Below are positions 1-9,771 of a stretch of DNA of 64,000 nt, piece by piece (position 1 is the stretch's first letter; each line of letters begins with the position of its first letter). The notes under the pieces are model-generated. The model was not told the DNA's origin. It saw only the letters and a list, made by a program, of their open reading frames with translations, and ran no database searches. Source of the stretch: Bursaphelenchus xylophilus. Lineage: Eukaryota; Nematoda; Chromadorea; Rhabditida; Aphelenchoididae. The position numbers and the translations under genes are program-made. The stretch covers positions 5,327,501 to 5,391,500 of the forward strand of contig CAJFCV020000005.1 of assembly GCA_904066235.2 (NCBI GenBank), in the 5' to 3' direction.

Positions 1-1598
1 ACTTGCTGTTAACTGGGGCCGCCTGTCTCAGTGATGGCATTATAAATTGTCGCTTGGGTTTGTTTCTTTTTCCAAATGACATTCTGGAATTACTGAAAGG
101 CTCGGGGCCAGTGGGCTGATCTTCGTCTTCTTGGTTGGTCTCATCATCTGATTCCCTGGCCGGGGTACCTCCATCTTCTTGTGCTTGCTTCTTCACATGA
201 CGCTTGAGAGCTGAAGACAATCATAAACTCTAAGTTAATAGACCAACCTCTGTCCATGCCGGCTTCCGAACTGGTTGTGAGATCAAATCTTCGGCATTTG
301 TAATGGTGTTCATCCGGCAGTCTAATGTCCATCATCTCTCCAAACTTCTCTCTGAAACGGGCATTGCACACCAATTCCTGTAAATTAAAATAGTTACATC
401 TCTGTCGGCTTCACAATATCCCAACCCAATAAGTAACGCTTTTTTACAAATATTACATGTTAACCGTAGTCCAATTAACTTGTAAATCACCCTACCTGAA
501 GACATAGTCTGCACTTCGGGACCTCAACTTCTTCAGGATGGATCTCATGGAAATGCATGGCCAAAGAGTCCACATCCATAAACATTCCACACCAAATACA
601 TTGCAGATTATCAGCAGCTCCAGCGTTCAGATCAATCACAGCAAAATCATCAAGACCTAAAGGCTTCATCTGGTCATAAATATCCGTATCTTGGATTCGT
701 TGAAGCCAATGGCCAGAACATTTGTGGGCCGAGGGATGCCAGGCATTGAAATGACGAACAAGATGGACGATTTCAAACTTCTTATTCAACGATACGACCT
801 AAAACACAAAGTCTGACAAAAGAAGAAAAGGAAAAAATAAATGATCATCATCATAAACTCACTGCATTACAAAGTCCACATCTGGCATGTTGCTTATCCA
901 CCAATGTGACCGGCACTTTCCTTCCCATCTTCTCCACCATTTTTTTATTCAAACAATCCTCCAATTTATCCAGACTCATATCATTGATGTTCACTCTTAT
1001 CTGAGAAACCTTTCTCAATGTCCTTGTGGATCTTATAGGTCTGGTAGGATCATTATTAAAGTGAGGAGGTAACGACATTTTATTGGCGATTCTATGATCA
1101 AGACGAGAAGAATCCATGTATCCTTTGGATTGGTAGGATTGGAAAGGAAGCTGAAATTATGACATTAATTTAGAAGAATAACACAATCCACTTACATCAT
1201 AGCCATCATGTTCAAGAGTGTACCCACTGTATTCAGGATGTTTGTTATTGATGTGCTCGGAAAATAAGGTCTTGAAGCTGGCAATTTCCCCACAAATGCC
1301 ACATTGCACGTTCTCATTGTCAACAAAGTTGAATTCAATCTCGTTTGGAGCAGCAAATTGACCTTCTGGCACTACGAACTGAGCGTCGTCGTAGTTATTA
1401 AACTGGGCTTGGTTCTAAAACAGTATTGCGCGATGGACTTTTTTCACCACCTAAAAAGTAAAACGAACCGCAAAAAGAACTCACAAACGTGCTATTCCTG
1501 GATGGATCTTCATTCGTAGCCTCTGGCTGAAGGATCGGGGGAGCATCAAACTCGTCTTCTGGAGCTTCCTCCTTAACGTGTCTTCGTTTACGCATCAT
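1..1598 (-). CDS. C2H2-like zinc-finger protein, 3' end outside window
   Basis: Six exons can be joined in frame: 1598-1485, 1414-1196, 1150-863, 798-496, 377-248 and 210-1, which is still open at the window edge. The product begins MMRKRRHVKEEAPEDEF. It holds several Cys pairs followed by spaced His: QCGICG...SEHINNKH, RCGLCN...HLVRHFNAWH, QCIWCG...AMHFHEIH and a final CRLC. This layout suggests at least three C2H2-type fingers in a nuclear protein, perhaps a chromatin or RNA factor. The visible C-terminal part is acidic then basic (ESDDETNQEDEDQ, later KRNKPKR). Splice sites are canonical GT-AG with short introns. I do not recognise the orthologue. The zinc-finger call is from cysteine and histidine spacing only. 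Confidence 0.7.
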
Positions 1599-2162
1599 TT
1601 TGAATAATCTTTTCTAAGAGCAGTCAAATATTATAATTAAACAAAATGGGCTAAAATTAATAAACATCATCGAGGACAGCAACAGACATCAGACAAATCA
1701 ATCAAAATATTCTCGAGCACAGATACGGGGTATCTATATACATTCTTAAACTTTAAAATTCAAATAAAAACAATTACACATTACTATTATGGTTTTGACA
1801 CGACTTTCTGCAAGGACGAAAGGTCTCACCGGGAAAAAGCAAGGGAAAGAAGGAATAACAAAAAAACACGGGTGCGAGACGCGACGGACGCAGCGGGTGG
1901 CAGAGTTCTGGAGGGAGGCTTTCTTTGAGAGAGCAGGCGGAACGGGGAAAAGGCAGAGAAAGCCGGTGGTATAAAAGAAGGTCTGGGGCGACGAAGGGAG
2001 CTGAAATGGCTTCATTCGTGTACCCAGTTTCCAGACGATTGCAGATTTTGGGTAATAGTCCCACAGGTTAATTTAAAAAAAAACTGCCACAAAATTCTGT
2101 TAGAAATGTTTTTGTGACACTTCGCAAAGTCGATAAAAAAATGACATTTCGTGGAATGACAT
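1599..2162. other. Intergenic, no gene seen
   Basis: This stretch separates the start of the zinc-finger gene from the 3' end of yop-1. It contains a purine-rich segment around 1800-1980. Short open frames exist on both strands, but none has a recognisable domain or supporting splice structure. It probably holds the 5' UTR and promoter of the zinc-finger gene. Confidence 0.5.
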
Positions 2163-2765
2163 TTATTGGGATACGAAAAGCTCAAAGAAACCGTGCATCA
2201 ACTCTCCTGCCTTGATCAGCAGTCCTTTCTCCACATAATGAATTCCTCCCGTTCCTGGTACCAGCAGATAAACATAAAGGACGGTCTTGAACAGGTAATA
2301 GGCCGGAACCATGTCTCTGAAGAAGTTGTCCATCACTTGACACAAGCCAAACACTGCCCAGTAGACCATCAAAGAATGCTCCTCCTTGATGTTGGGGTTT
2401 CGGAGGACAGTAATTGTCAAGTGGAAGGGGAAAATGAATCCAATCAGATCAGAAACCATCTCCCGTTGATGACCGAATGCAACGTAACAAGATAACATTC
2501 CGATTATAATGTAACTCAACTGAAGATAATGCTAGTTTATGTTACTAGAACATACGTTCTCTCGATTGGTTTGGGTCTTCTTCTCCAATTTCTCAAAGAA
2601 CTCGGTCAACTTCTTGTTCTCATTTTTATACAGAAACTTGATTAGAAGAGGATGAATATCTTTGATTCCAAGGCTTTCAGCAGGAGGTCGAGTATCTGGG
2701 ATTGCGGACTTGATGGAGCCCTGAGTTGATGACGATGAGCTTATCAGGCTTTTCAAATAGGACAT
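2163..2765 (-). CDS. yop-1: TB2/DP1/HVA22 (REEP5/Yop1) ER-shaping membrane protein
   Basis: Two exons, 2765-2556 and 2519-2163, joined by a 36-nt GT-AG intron, give 188 aa. Residues from about 70 match the TB2/DP1/HVA22 domain: LSYIIIGMLSCYVAFGHQ, then a hydrophobic hairpin, HSLMVYWAVFGLCQVMD, a second hairpin, and LVPGTGGIHYVEKGLL. Proteins of this family insert as wedge-like hairpins and curve tubular ER with reticulons. The polar N-terminal 60 residues end in a charged helix (KNENKKLTEFFEKLEKK). The length equals the usual REEP5/Yop1 size. The gene starts about 290 bp from a divergent gene at 3055, so the two may share a promoter. Confidence 0.9.
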
Positions 2766-3054
2766 CTTCAACCGAATCAGTGGAATCAGAATAAACCGCC
2801 GAAGATTTTGTGAAGTCTGATTAATAAAATTTTTGCTAAGACATTTTGATTGGCATACAAATTTTTAGCCATGTTACACGATGATTGTGAGTTAACCGTA
2901 TTTTACATTTACAAGGTTCGTTTTGTAAATTTTTCGTTGCGAGAGTCCCTTCTGGCATTTAGTTTCAACGGAAAATCGCGAATTTATTTTTTCTAAATTG
3001 TGAGGAATATTTTTTCTTCAAGTTGTTTTTTTTACGATACATCACACGTCGACA

Positions 3055-3679
3055 ATGGCGGACTACGATGACGTTAATTTTGAAGATGACGAACCAGTCC
3101 CAATTTCCGAAGAAATTATCCAAGAAGATGGTCAAGCTCAATCAAGCAGGGATGCAGAAATGGTGCAGCTAATGGAAGAAGAATGCCGAGAGTCCAGTGT
3201 TCCCAAATTAGAGCCCCAGGGTGATCAGACCAGTCTAATTTGTGAGGAGAGCATGAACATCGATAAGGACTTATTTTCCGAAGAAATTCCTGGTCTTCTT
3301 GCCTTCGAAAGAGGAAGAGTGGTGAGGTTTTATACGTGTTAAGCCTTACGTGTTCGCTTGTCTTATTATTTTTCATATTATTATAGTTTCAGAGTAATTT
3401 GGCAGCAAAGAGAGGCCATAATCGATTTCGGACAGAATTGGAACCAGAAGACGTTAAACTTGTTAATGGTAATCATAAATTTTTATATTATTCTCTCGTT
3501 TAGAGATGGGTCAGCTGTCGGCAGATCAGTTAATGGACTATATGAGGAAGATAAAAGACCAGGCTTGTTGTCTTGGACATGCTCAAGGTATGGTGGATGA
3601 CATCATTTGTGTGATTAATTATTTTATTTTAGCGGAACAATGCAAGCGAGCCAAATTCCTAAAGATCTTCCAAAGTTGA
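3055..3679 (+). CDS. Small acidic protein, function unknown
   Basis: Four exons (3055-3321, 3393-3468, 3504-3587, 3633-3679) join in frame to 157 aa. The N-terminal 85 residues are acidic (MADYDDVNFEDDEPVPISEE) and probably disordered. The C-terminal 60 residues look folded and helical (QLSADQLMDYMRKIKDQA, then AEQCKRAKFLKIF) and are the likely conserved part. No signal peptide or membrane segment is present. The acidic tail with a short basic helical end suggests a nuclear or scaffold factor, but this is inference and I do not recognise the family. The coding call rests on four consistent short introns and the typical start context. Confidence 0.65.
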
Positions 3680-3976
3680 TTTCCTTTGATGCCCATGTAT
3701 GTATATAAAGGTTTAATAAATAATTGAAGAAGCGAAAAAAGGAAGGTGCGCAATACAGTTTATGAAAACTGCCTTTTTATATCACACGGAAGACAGGCGA
3801 ATTCTTATCAGCGGGCCCTTTCTTTAAACGTTTATTCGGGGTTTCCTTATTTATTTTTGTTTTTGCTTGTTTATACCAAATCCTTTTGCTTTTGCACTTT
3901 GTTTTCATTCCAAAAATTTATAATATCCGAAAGTTTGAGGCAAGCGGTCGATCCTAGTGAAACTGTACTCTTTAAA

Positions 3977-5443
3977 ATGAACCGATTGCTTTTTCGACGG
4001 CAGCCCGTTTCCGTTGCTTCGAGGCGATTGAAAAAGACATTGGCATCGGCGTAAGTCCATTGTTAGTCAGTAAATCTATAGTCGTAAAAAAAGTGAACAA
4101 GGGTGACGAAGTGGTAAACAAGTTGTTTTTAGGAAGAAGACATGCCTCTACGAATTCCACGCACAGAATGGAGCCAAGTTTGTTGAGTTTTGTGGATTCC
4201 AGATGCCAATCCAATACACGGATCTGTCCATTCCCAAGAGTACCCTCCACACTCGTCATCATGCCTCCATTTTTGATGTGTCTCACATGTTACAGACGGA
4301 GATTCATGGAAAAGACGCGTACGGTAAAAGCGATTATATTGTTTACAGTATTTGTTGATTTTAATTTTTTTGATAATTTTAGAATTGAATTCTTCGAATC
4401 GCTGACTCCAGCTGATGTTCAGGGATTAGCTGAGAATGCTGGATGTTTATCCGTGTTTACCAATGGGAATGGTGGCATTCAAGACGATTTGGTTGTCTCA
4501 AAAACCGACAAAGGATACCTTTATGTTGTTTCGAATGCTGGTTGTATTGATAAAGACGTTGCTCATATGAAAGTAAGTGTATATTTTTTCAATTTTGTTT
4601 ATTTTTTAGAAACACGAAAGTGAATGGAAGGCCAAAGGAAAGGATGTCCAAGTCAAAGTGCTCAATGATTACGGGTTGATCGCACTTCAAGGTGGGCGAT
4701 GACAGCTAAAGGGCTTTTTTGAAGAACATATGATCTCTTAGTGTAATATAATTTGTTTAGGTCCTGAGGCACTACTTCTTTTGGAGACCGAGACTGACAT
4801 CGATCTGACCAAGTTGTATTTCATGCACACTGCAGTGGGTACAGTAGCTGGAGTGTCTGATTGCCGAGTTACGAGATGTGGATATACTGGAGAAGATGGG
4901 TTTGAGATTAAATTCCCAATTTCCTCAGGAGATACAGTACCGAAGAAGTTGATGGAAAGTAAAAGAATCAGCACGAGATTGGCGGGATTGGGTGCCAGAA
5001 ATGTGTTGAGATTGGAAGCTGGTCTCTGTCTTTATGGAGATGATATTACGGAGACTACGACTCCTATCGAGGCTGGTCTCAACTTTGTGGTAGCCAAGAG
5101 AAGACGTCAAACCTTGGGATTCCCTGGAGCTGAAGTTATTGTGAAGCAAATTGAGGATAAGAAGGTTGCAAAGAAAAGAGTGGGACTCATTTCTGATGGT
5201 GGAAGATCCCCCCGAGGCAGTCTTCCCCTGATTGATCCCATTGACAAGGCTTCAGTTGGGTTTGTTACTTCGGGTTCTCCTTCTCCCACTCTGAATAAGA
5301 ACATTGCCATGGGTTATGTGGACTTCCAGGATGCCAAGATAGGAAAAAAAATCCTGGTCGACTTTGGCTCCAAACAATCGGAGGTTACTGTAACGAAGAT
5401 GCCTTTTCACCCCACCAATTACTACGTAAAACCCAAGAATTAA
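3977..5443 (+). CDS. gcst-1: Aminomethyltransferase, glycine cleavage system T protein
   Basis: Exons 3977-4050, 4133-4318, 4383-4572, 4610-4691 and 4761-5443 give 404 aa, the usual GcvT length. The N-terminus (MNRLLFRRQPVSVASRRLKK) is an arginine-rich mitochondrial presequence. The body has LYEFHAQNGAKFVEFCGF, FDVSHMLQTEIHGKDA, the TPADV helix, YTGEDGFEI, the GARNVLRLEAGLCLYGDD segment and ETTTPIEAGL, all typical of the folate-binding T protein. The C-terminal barrel ends MPFHPTNYYVKPKN. The enzyme transfers the methylene group from the lipoyl H-protein to tetrahydrofolate and releases ammonia in the matrix. The second intron uses GC|GTACGG; a nearby GTAAAA donor would break the frame. Confidence 0.95.
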
Positions 5444-5459
5444 GTTAGGTTTTTATTCG

Positions 5460-5465
5460 AATAAA
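5460..5465 (+). terminator. Polyadenylation signal of gcst-1
   Basis: AATAAA lies 17 nt after the gcst-1 stop codon. The opposite-strand transporter gene ends about 40 bp further on, so the two genes converge here. Confidence 0.6.
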
Positions 5466-5501
5466 TACATTAAACCAAAGCTAGGACAACAATTAATCAC
5501 C

Positions 5502-7599
5502 TCAGGGTTTCTGGTTCCACACGCCTGAAAGAGAAAGGTTAATATTTAATTGTTGTTAGAAAGGGACACAAAGAAGAGGGGCTCACGGATCTCATTTGGT
5601 TGGACAATATTCTGATAGGGCTTGGCCTTGGCTGGGAACACTGTGTACATTACAATTGACACCATAACCAGCAACATGCCGACCAAGAAGAGGAAGTTGG
5701 GGATGAAATCGAATAGGATCCACGATCCGAGGGCAGCTCCGACAATAGCCATGGACTAAGAGAACTTAACTTGGACGAATAGAGATTACCTGAGCATAAG
5801 CTTTGAGAATATTGTCTGCATATTTGATAACAATAGAGATCAAGAGACCTCCGGCACTGTTGGTGAAGGTCATAATCCAGACAAGAGTATCAAAACCTCG
5901 GAAGAATCCATCTGAAAAATGATATAACTAACAAGGGAAGTGCGCGCTTTGATTTTCTTTGAATTTTTGACACACGTCAGGCATAGGCCATATATCAATC
6001 CTGAAAGTTCTATCTCGCGCTTTTCAGGTGTTGCCAAGATATTGAAAAATCTGAGAGAGTACGCGAAGCACGGAGATTGGTCAGAGATAAAACTTTTTGC
6101 CCATATCTTTGCCAGTTTCATCCGGAAAAAGTTGATTTTTTGTAATAAAATTCTCTCTGACAAAAGGAGTACGACGCGTTTTATGCCAAAACTCGCAAAC
6201 CTAAAAATACGCTTGTTTCTGCAAAGCGCGAGCTTGAAGCCTCGTATGTGTCAAAGAAAAAATGAATCTAAATTTGTGCCAATTTTCATCAAAATCTGAG
6301 AGTCGCCCTTGGGGTAATTCCCTGTAAATAAAGACCCCTCACATTCTCTGATGCCATCCAGATCTTGATACAAGATAGACAAAGTGCTCAAAACCATTCC
6401 AAATAAGGCCAAGCGGATGTTCTGCATCCACACCGAGGCCGAGGATTGCTTCAACACCTTCTCCATGTAGACTCCAGCAAAAGCCGAGGTGAAACACATG
6501 GTCATCACAGCCACAAATCCGACGAAGGGCCTCTGTTCGACCTTGGAATTGTCAGCAGGAGGTTGATATTGCATCTGAACATCGGTGACACCAGCAATCA
6601 GGATGACTAAAGCCAGCCATTGCATATTGGAGAGTTGTTTGGAGAGAACGAAGCGGAGCATGATGGCTGTGGTCAAGATCTTCATCTGGTAAGTGATCTA
6701 GAACAATTAAAATTATTCAATTAATCAATGAATATTGTAGTAGACCCACACAGAAAGTAGTTGATTCCAAATTGGATAAAGCGATGTAATAAAGATTGTT
6801 TTGAAGGGTGTAGATCAAGGAGGGAACGCAGATCTTCATGGTCTCTACGGGATTCCCGAACACGGATTCTTTCACATCTCTCACAAATTTGGCAATGGAT
6901 CCTTCATTCACAATCAAAACGAGCGAACAGAGACACAGTTTGATGACATCCATCAGGAATACATTTACCGTTGAGAAGAACACCTCATTTTCACTTCGAT
7001 AACGGGCAGAACGGGCCATCAAAGGCATACTGTAAGAAAAAATATTAAGTTATGTAATGCTAGGGTAAAAAGTAATACCAAAAAAGGGTCTAAATTCCTA
7101 CGAAAGATAGAATTACCTGGCCTGTTGCAGGGTAAGTAGTAAGATTCCAAAGTATTTGTATCTCCATGCCTTCAGATCTTCGTTTTGGGTTTTCATTGTG
7201 TCTGAAAGTAGTGTAAAGGTAGCAATCGAGTAAAAATGTAAGCGTAAAAAGACTTTGGAGACTTCAAGAAATGAGAATCCAGACTGAGATTTGGATCAGC
7301 CAACCAGCCCTGAGGGCGAGAGATAAGAGCCATCGACGGGACGGCATTCTACGCGGAAAAAAGCACGAATTATAAGACCGGAGGCGATTATTTGGGAGGG
7401 GATGTGGCGGGAGGGAGGCTGCCCATTTATGTAACAAGTCGACTACATCGTCTACGGGCTACTACATAATTGTTGTCTGATTGTACGATAAAAGCATATC
7501 AGATGTCTAGTACTATGTCATACCTTTGACCGAACCTTTCGCATCGAATTCGAACTTAATTTGAATAAGATCCTGAGGTTTTCGAGGACTGTCAGCCAT
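5502..7599 (-). CDS. SLC35A-type nucleotide-sugar transporter
   Basis: Seven exons (7599-7524, 7201-7117, 7029-6750, 6697-6343, 5911-5790, 5755-5587, 5524-5502) give 369 aa. The protein carries about ten hydrophobic segments. Family landmarks are YFGILLLTLQQASMPLMARS, PSLIYTLQNNLYYIALSNLE, ITYQMKILTTAIMLRFVLSK, WLALVILIAGV, FAGVYMEKVLK and VIKYADNILKAYAQSMAIV. These mark the UDP-galactose/UDP-GlcNAc/CMP-sialic acid group, antiporters that load the Golgi or ER lumen. The exact substrate cannot be read from sequence. The last 23-nt exon is a choice: reading through the preceding donor would instead end in FVSLSNNN. The intron at 5912-6342 holds a MITE. A 5' UTR intron ending CATCATAG just before the ATG is likely. 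Confidence 0.88.
5931..6325. mobile_element. MITE (family B) inside the transporter intron
   Basis: The ends are imperfect inverted repeats: ACAAGGGAAGTGCGCGC on the left and, reversed, ACAGGGAATTACCCCAAGGG on the right. Internal text such as GAAAGTTCTATCTCGCGC and the CGTCAGGCATAGGCCAT stretch recurs (diverged) in the copy at 36606-37056. No transposase frame is present, so it is a non-autonomous element. Confidence 0.65.
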
Positions 7600-9165
7600 G
7601 ATCTATGATGAAGAAACGCAGAATGTTTTAATTTGAAATTAAAAAATGGATAAAATTTCCAATTTTTTAAACTCACCGAAATATGCAAAATTATAAAATT
7701 TGTCCAAAAATCCGGATATTCAGTTGGAATTTATGCAAAAACAAACGGCCCCGGCCATTCCTCATATTGTCTCAGCTGTCCAGGACATTATTACCTATGG
7801 TTTATGACATAGAAAGTGGATTGCCGGTTGTTCAGAGTGCGTGAACATATAAATTCAAGGCTACGATCCATTCGGTGCAGATGGGGTACCAACATTTACA
7901 TCTAGTGTTGCAAAAATAGTTGACTGGCTAGCCAACGGCGGTTGCTCCGTGGTCACGCCGAGGATAGGTCACCCATAGTTTCCTTATCGCCACAGACGGA
8001 ACAGACTTTGAATATCGATGCAATGTTTTGCAGAAACGATTTTAAGGTCGAATATTAGAGTTTTATCACGCCCTAGACAAGAATGCATACGCTTTGGGGA
8101 TACATGTATACATCGGCTGTGATGCCCAGAGGTCAGGTCGTCACAAAGCTCGCAACCTAGGTTCCAAGCTTGGTCATTAGCGACCTATCCTACGGCGTTA
8201 ATGAACACAGAGTAACTCCCTTCGCTAGCTAGTCAACAAATTTTGCAAAATTGGATACAAATATTGGCCCGATACCCGATCTGCCCCAATAAAAGGTTGC
8301 GGTTAATCTACAGAATGATGCGGTTGAGAATGATTCTGAGAACCGACGTGTGGACGGTCGTGCGAGGCACCCGTGAAGAGGAATCGGTCTACCGTTATTT
8401 TGTCTTCTATTGTACGAGCGATCATCAATAAATATGTCAGTTGAGACCTTGGGTTAGAAGCTTGAATGAGATTAAGAGGGGTTGTCTCATTGATATCTTG
8501 GACCCCGGAATCATGGAGAAAGGGCCGTCAAGCTCCCAATATTGGCCACAAGTATCCCAAATGAAAGGTTGCGAAATTCAAATATTTAGACACGAATGTT
8601 ACGATCTGAGAGCACAGCCTTTATGTGGAGGGGGATGTCCGGTTAAAAGATCAGATTTAAGTCTATATCAATATAAAAATTTTAAGGGTGACATAAAGCA
8701 CATAAGGACAGAATAATATCAGAAAGGAGACTTACCGTTCGGGGGTCGGTCTTTGCCGAAAACTAAAGCAAAGCCCTGAAGTAAGCAGAGGTTTTATGTT
8801 TGAAATCAGTGTCATGGCTGGGGGATTTGAATAATCATCCAGATCGGAATGCAAATCGATGAAAGAACGTCGAGAAAATGGCTGGAGTGGAGGATGATAT
8901 TGGAGATGGGTGTCATGTCTGCGGGAGAAAAAACGGAGGTATCAGTGAGTTGGCAGTGGGTGTGGAACCATCGAAATGTGATCAGCAATGACCTTTCGGT
9001 AGTCAATTCAATAAAACTAATGCAGTAAATTTCGAAACAATTTGATGACATTTTTTTATTAAATCGGGATATAATTACAATGGGACAGTAAAGAAGTTGT
9101 AAGAGCTGCATATATTTAATTGTTAGTTTGTTGTTTCTTTCAAAATTATGGAGTAAATCTCATTG
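7600..9165. other. Intergenic region with repeats and possible 5' non-coding exons
   Basis: There is no convincing coding gene. On the minus strand a GTGAGT-type donor lies at about 7676 and another strong donor (CGAACG then GTAAGT) near 8733, each compatible with 5' UTR exons of the transporter gene. A MITE-like element occupies 7910-8246. Two short stretches (about 8253-8310 and 8533-8600) share words such as CCCGATCTGCC and AAATGAAAGGTTGC with each other and with 53820-53860, so they are probably old repeats. Confidence 0.4.
7910..8246. mobile_element. MITE-like element with ~60-bp imperfect terminal inverted repeats
   Basis: The left end reads GCAAAAATAGTTGACTGGCT and the reverse complement of the right end reads GCAAAATTTGTTGACTAGCT. 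The match continues with gaps through GAGGATAGGTC versus TAGGATAGGTC, giving about 60 bp of diverged terminal inverted repeat. Length is 337 bp with no coding capacity. Confidence 0.65.
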
Positions 9166-9691
9166 CTAGTTGATGCAATCGGAGTCTTCCTGCCCAGGCC
9201 ATCGCTTTCCCAATTCGATTATTCCCAAATGAAATATCTCCGGCTCTTCTTGAGATCCGTAACTCGCTTTGTTTGTGGGGATTTTGATGGGTATCTTTAC
9301 ATCACAAAGGGCCCTGCTTTGATTACAACGATGGTATCTAAATAGGAATCGATTTTTTCAGTAAAATGGACTCAGTATACTCACATATTTAGTTTGGGCG
9401 CAATTCTACTGATCTCCCGCGCACTTCCAGTAATATAAAATCGACCGTTCCTACCCGTCTTTGTCTTACCCATCAGATCATCGAATAAAATGTCATCCAA
9501 TTCGAACATTTTGATTCTCTAAAGGTTACTGATTACTCTTTTGTAGGCATTCTTACAATCCCTTTGGCCGCTTTCCCGTTACAAATCAGTTTCCCGTCAA
9601 CCTTTACTTTCTGTAAGGGTCTTAATTTAAATCCATACACAATTAAAATTAAAATTCCAGTAATCAAACAAGACTTTAATAAAAATCTCAT
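9166..9691 (-). CDS. Transthyretin-like (TTL) family secreted protein A
   Basis: Exons 9691-9557, 9518-9385 and 9337-9166 give 146 aa. A hydrophobic N-terminus (LITGILILIVYGF) acts as signal peptide. The TTL pattern follows: VKVDGKLICNGKAAKG, then KMFELDDILFDDLMGKTKTG, then GRFYITGSAREISRIAPKLN, then YHRCNQ. Cys before the end (DCIN) gives the usual late disulfide. TTL proteins are a nematode expansion of small secreted beta-sandwich proteins; known members bind phosphatidylserine or act outside cells, but no function can be set for this copy. It is the last of three tandem paralogues, 80 bp downstream of the stop of copy B's upstream neighbour arrangement (B stops at 9772). Its C-terminal part is the most diverged of the three. 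Confidence 0.88.
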
Positions 9692-9771
9692 ATTTGTACT
9701 TCTTAAAAAGTTTGGGAAAGAAATTTAAAAATAAATTTTAAATTGAATAGATGACGCATAAAATGGGATGA

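Noticed and set aside
1746..2064. Overlapping frames of 89 and 96 codons on the minus strand
   Set aside because: Low-complexity composition, no domain, no splice partner; they lie in a gap between real genes.
8812..9111. 99-codon minus-strand frame
   Set aside because: No domain; the region fits 5' untranslated exons of the transporter better, given a strong donor near 8733.
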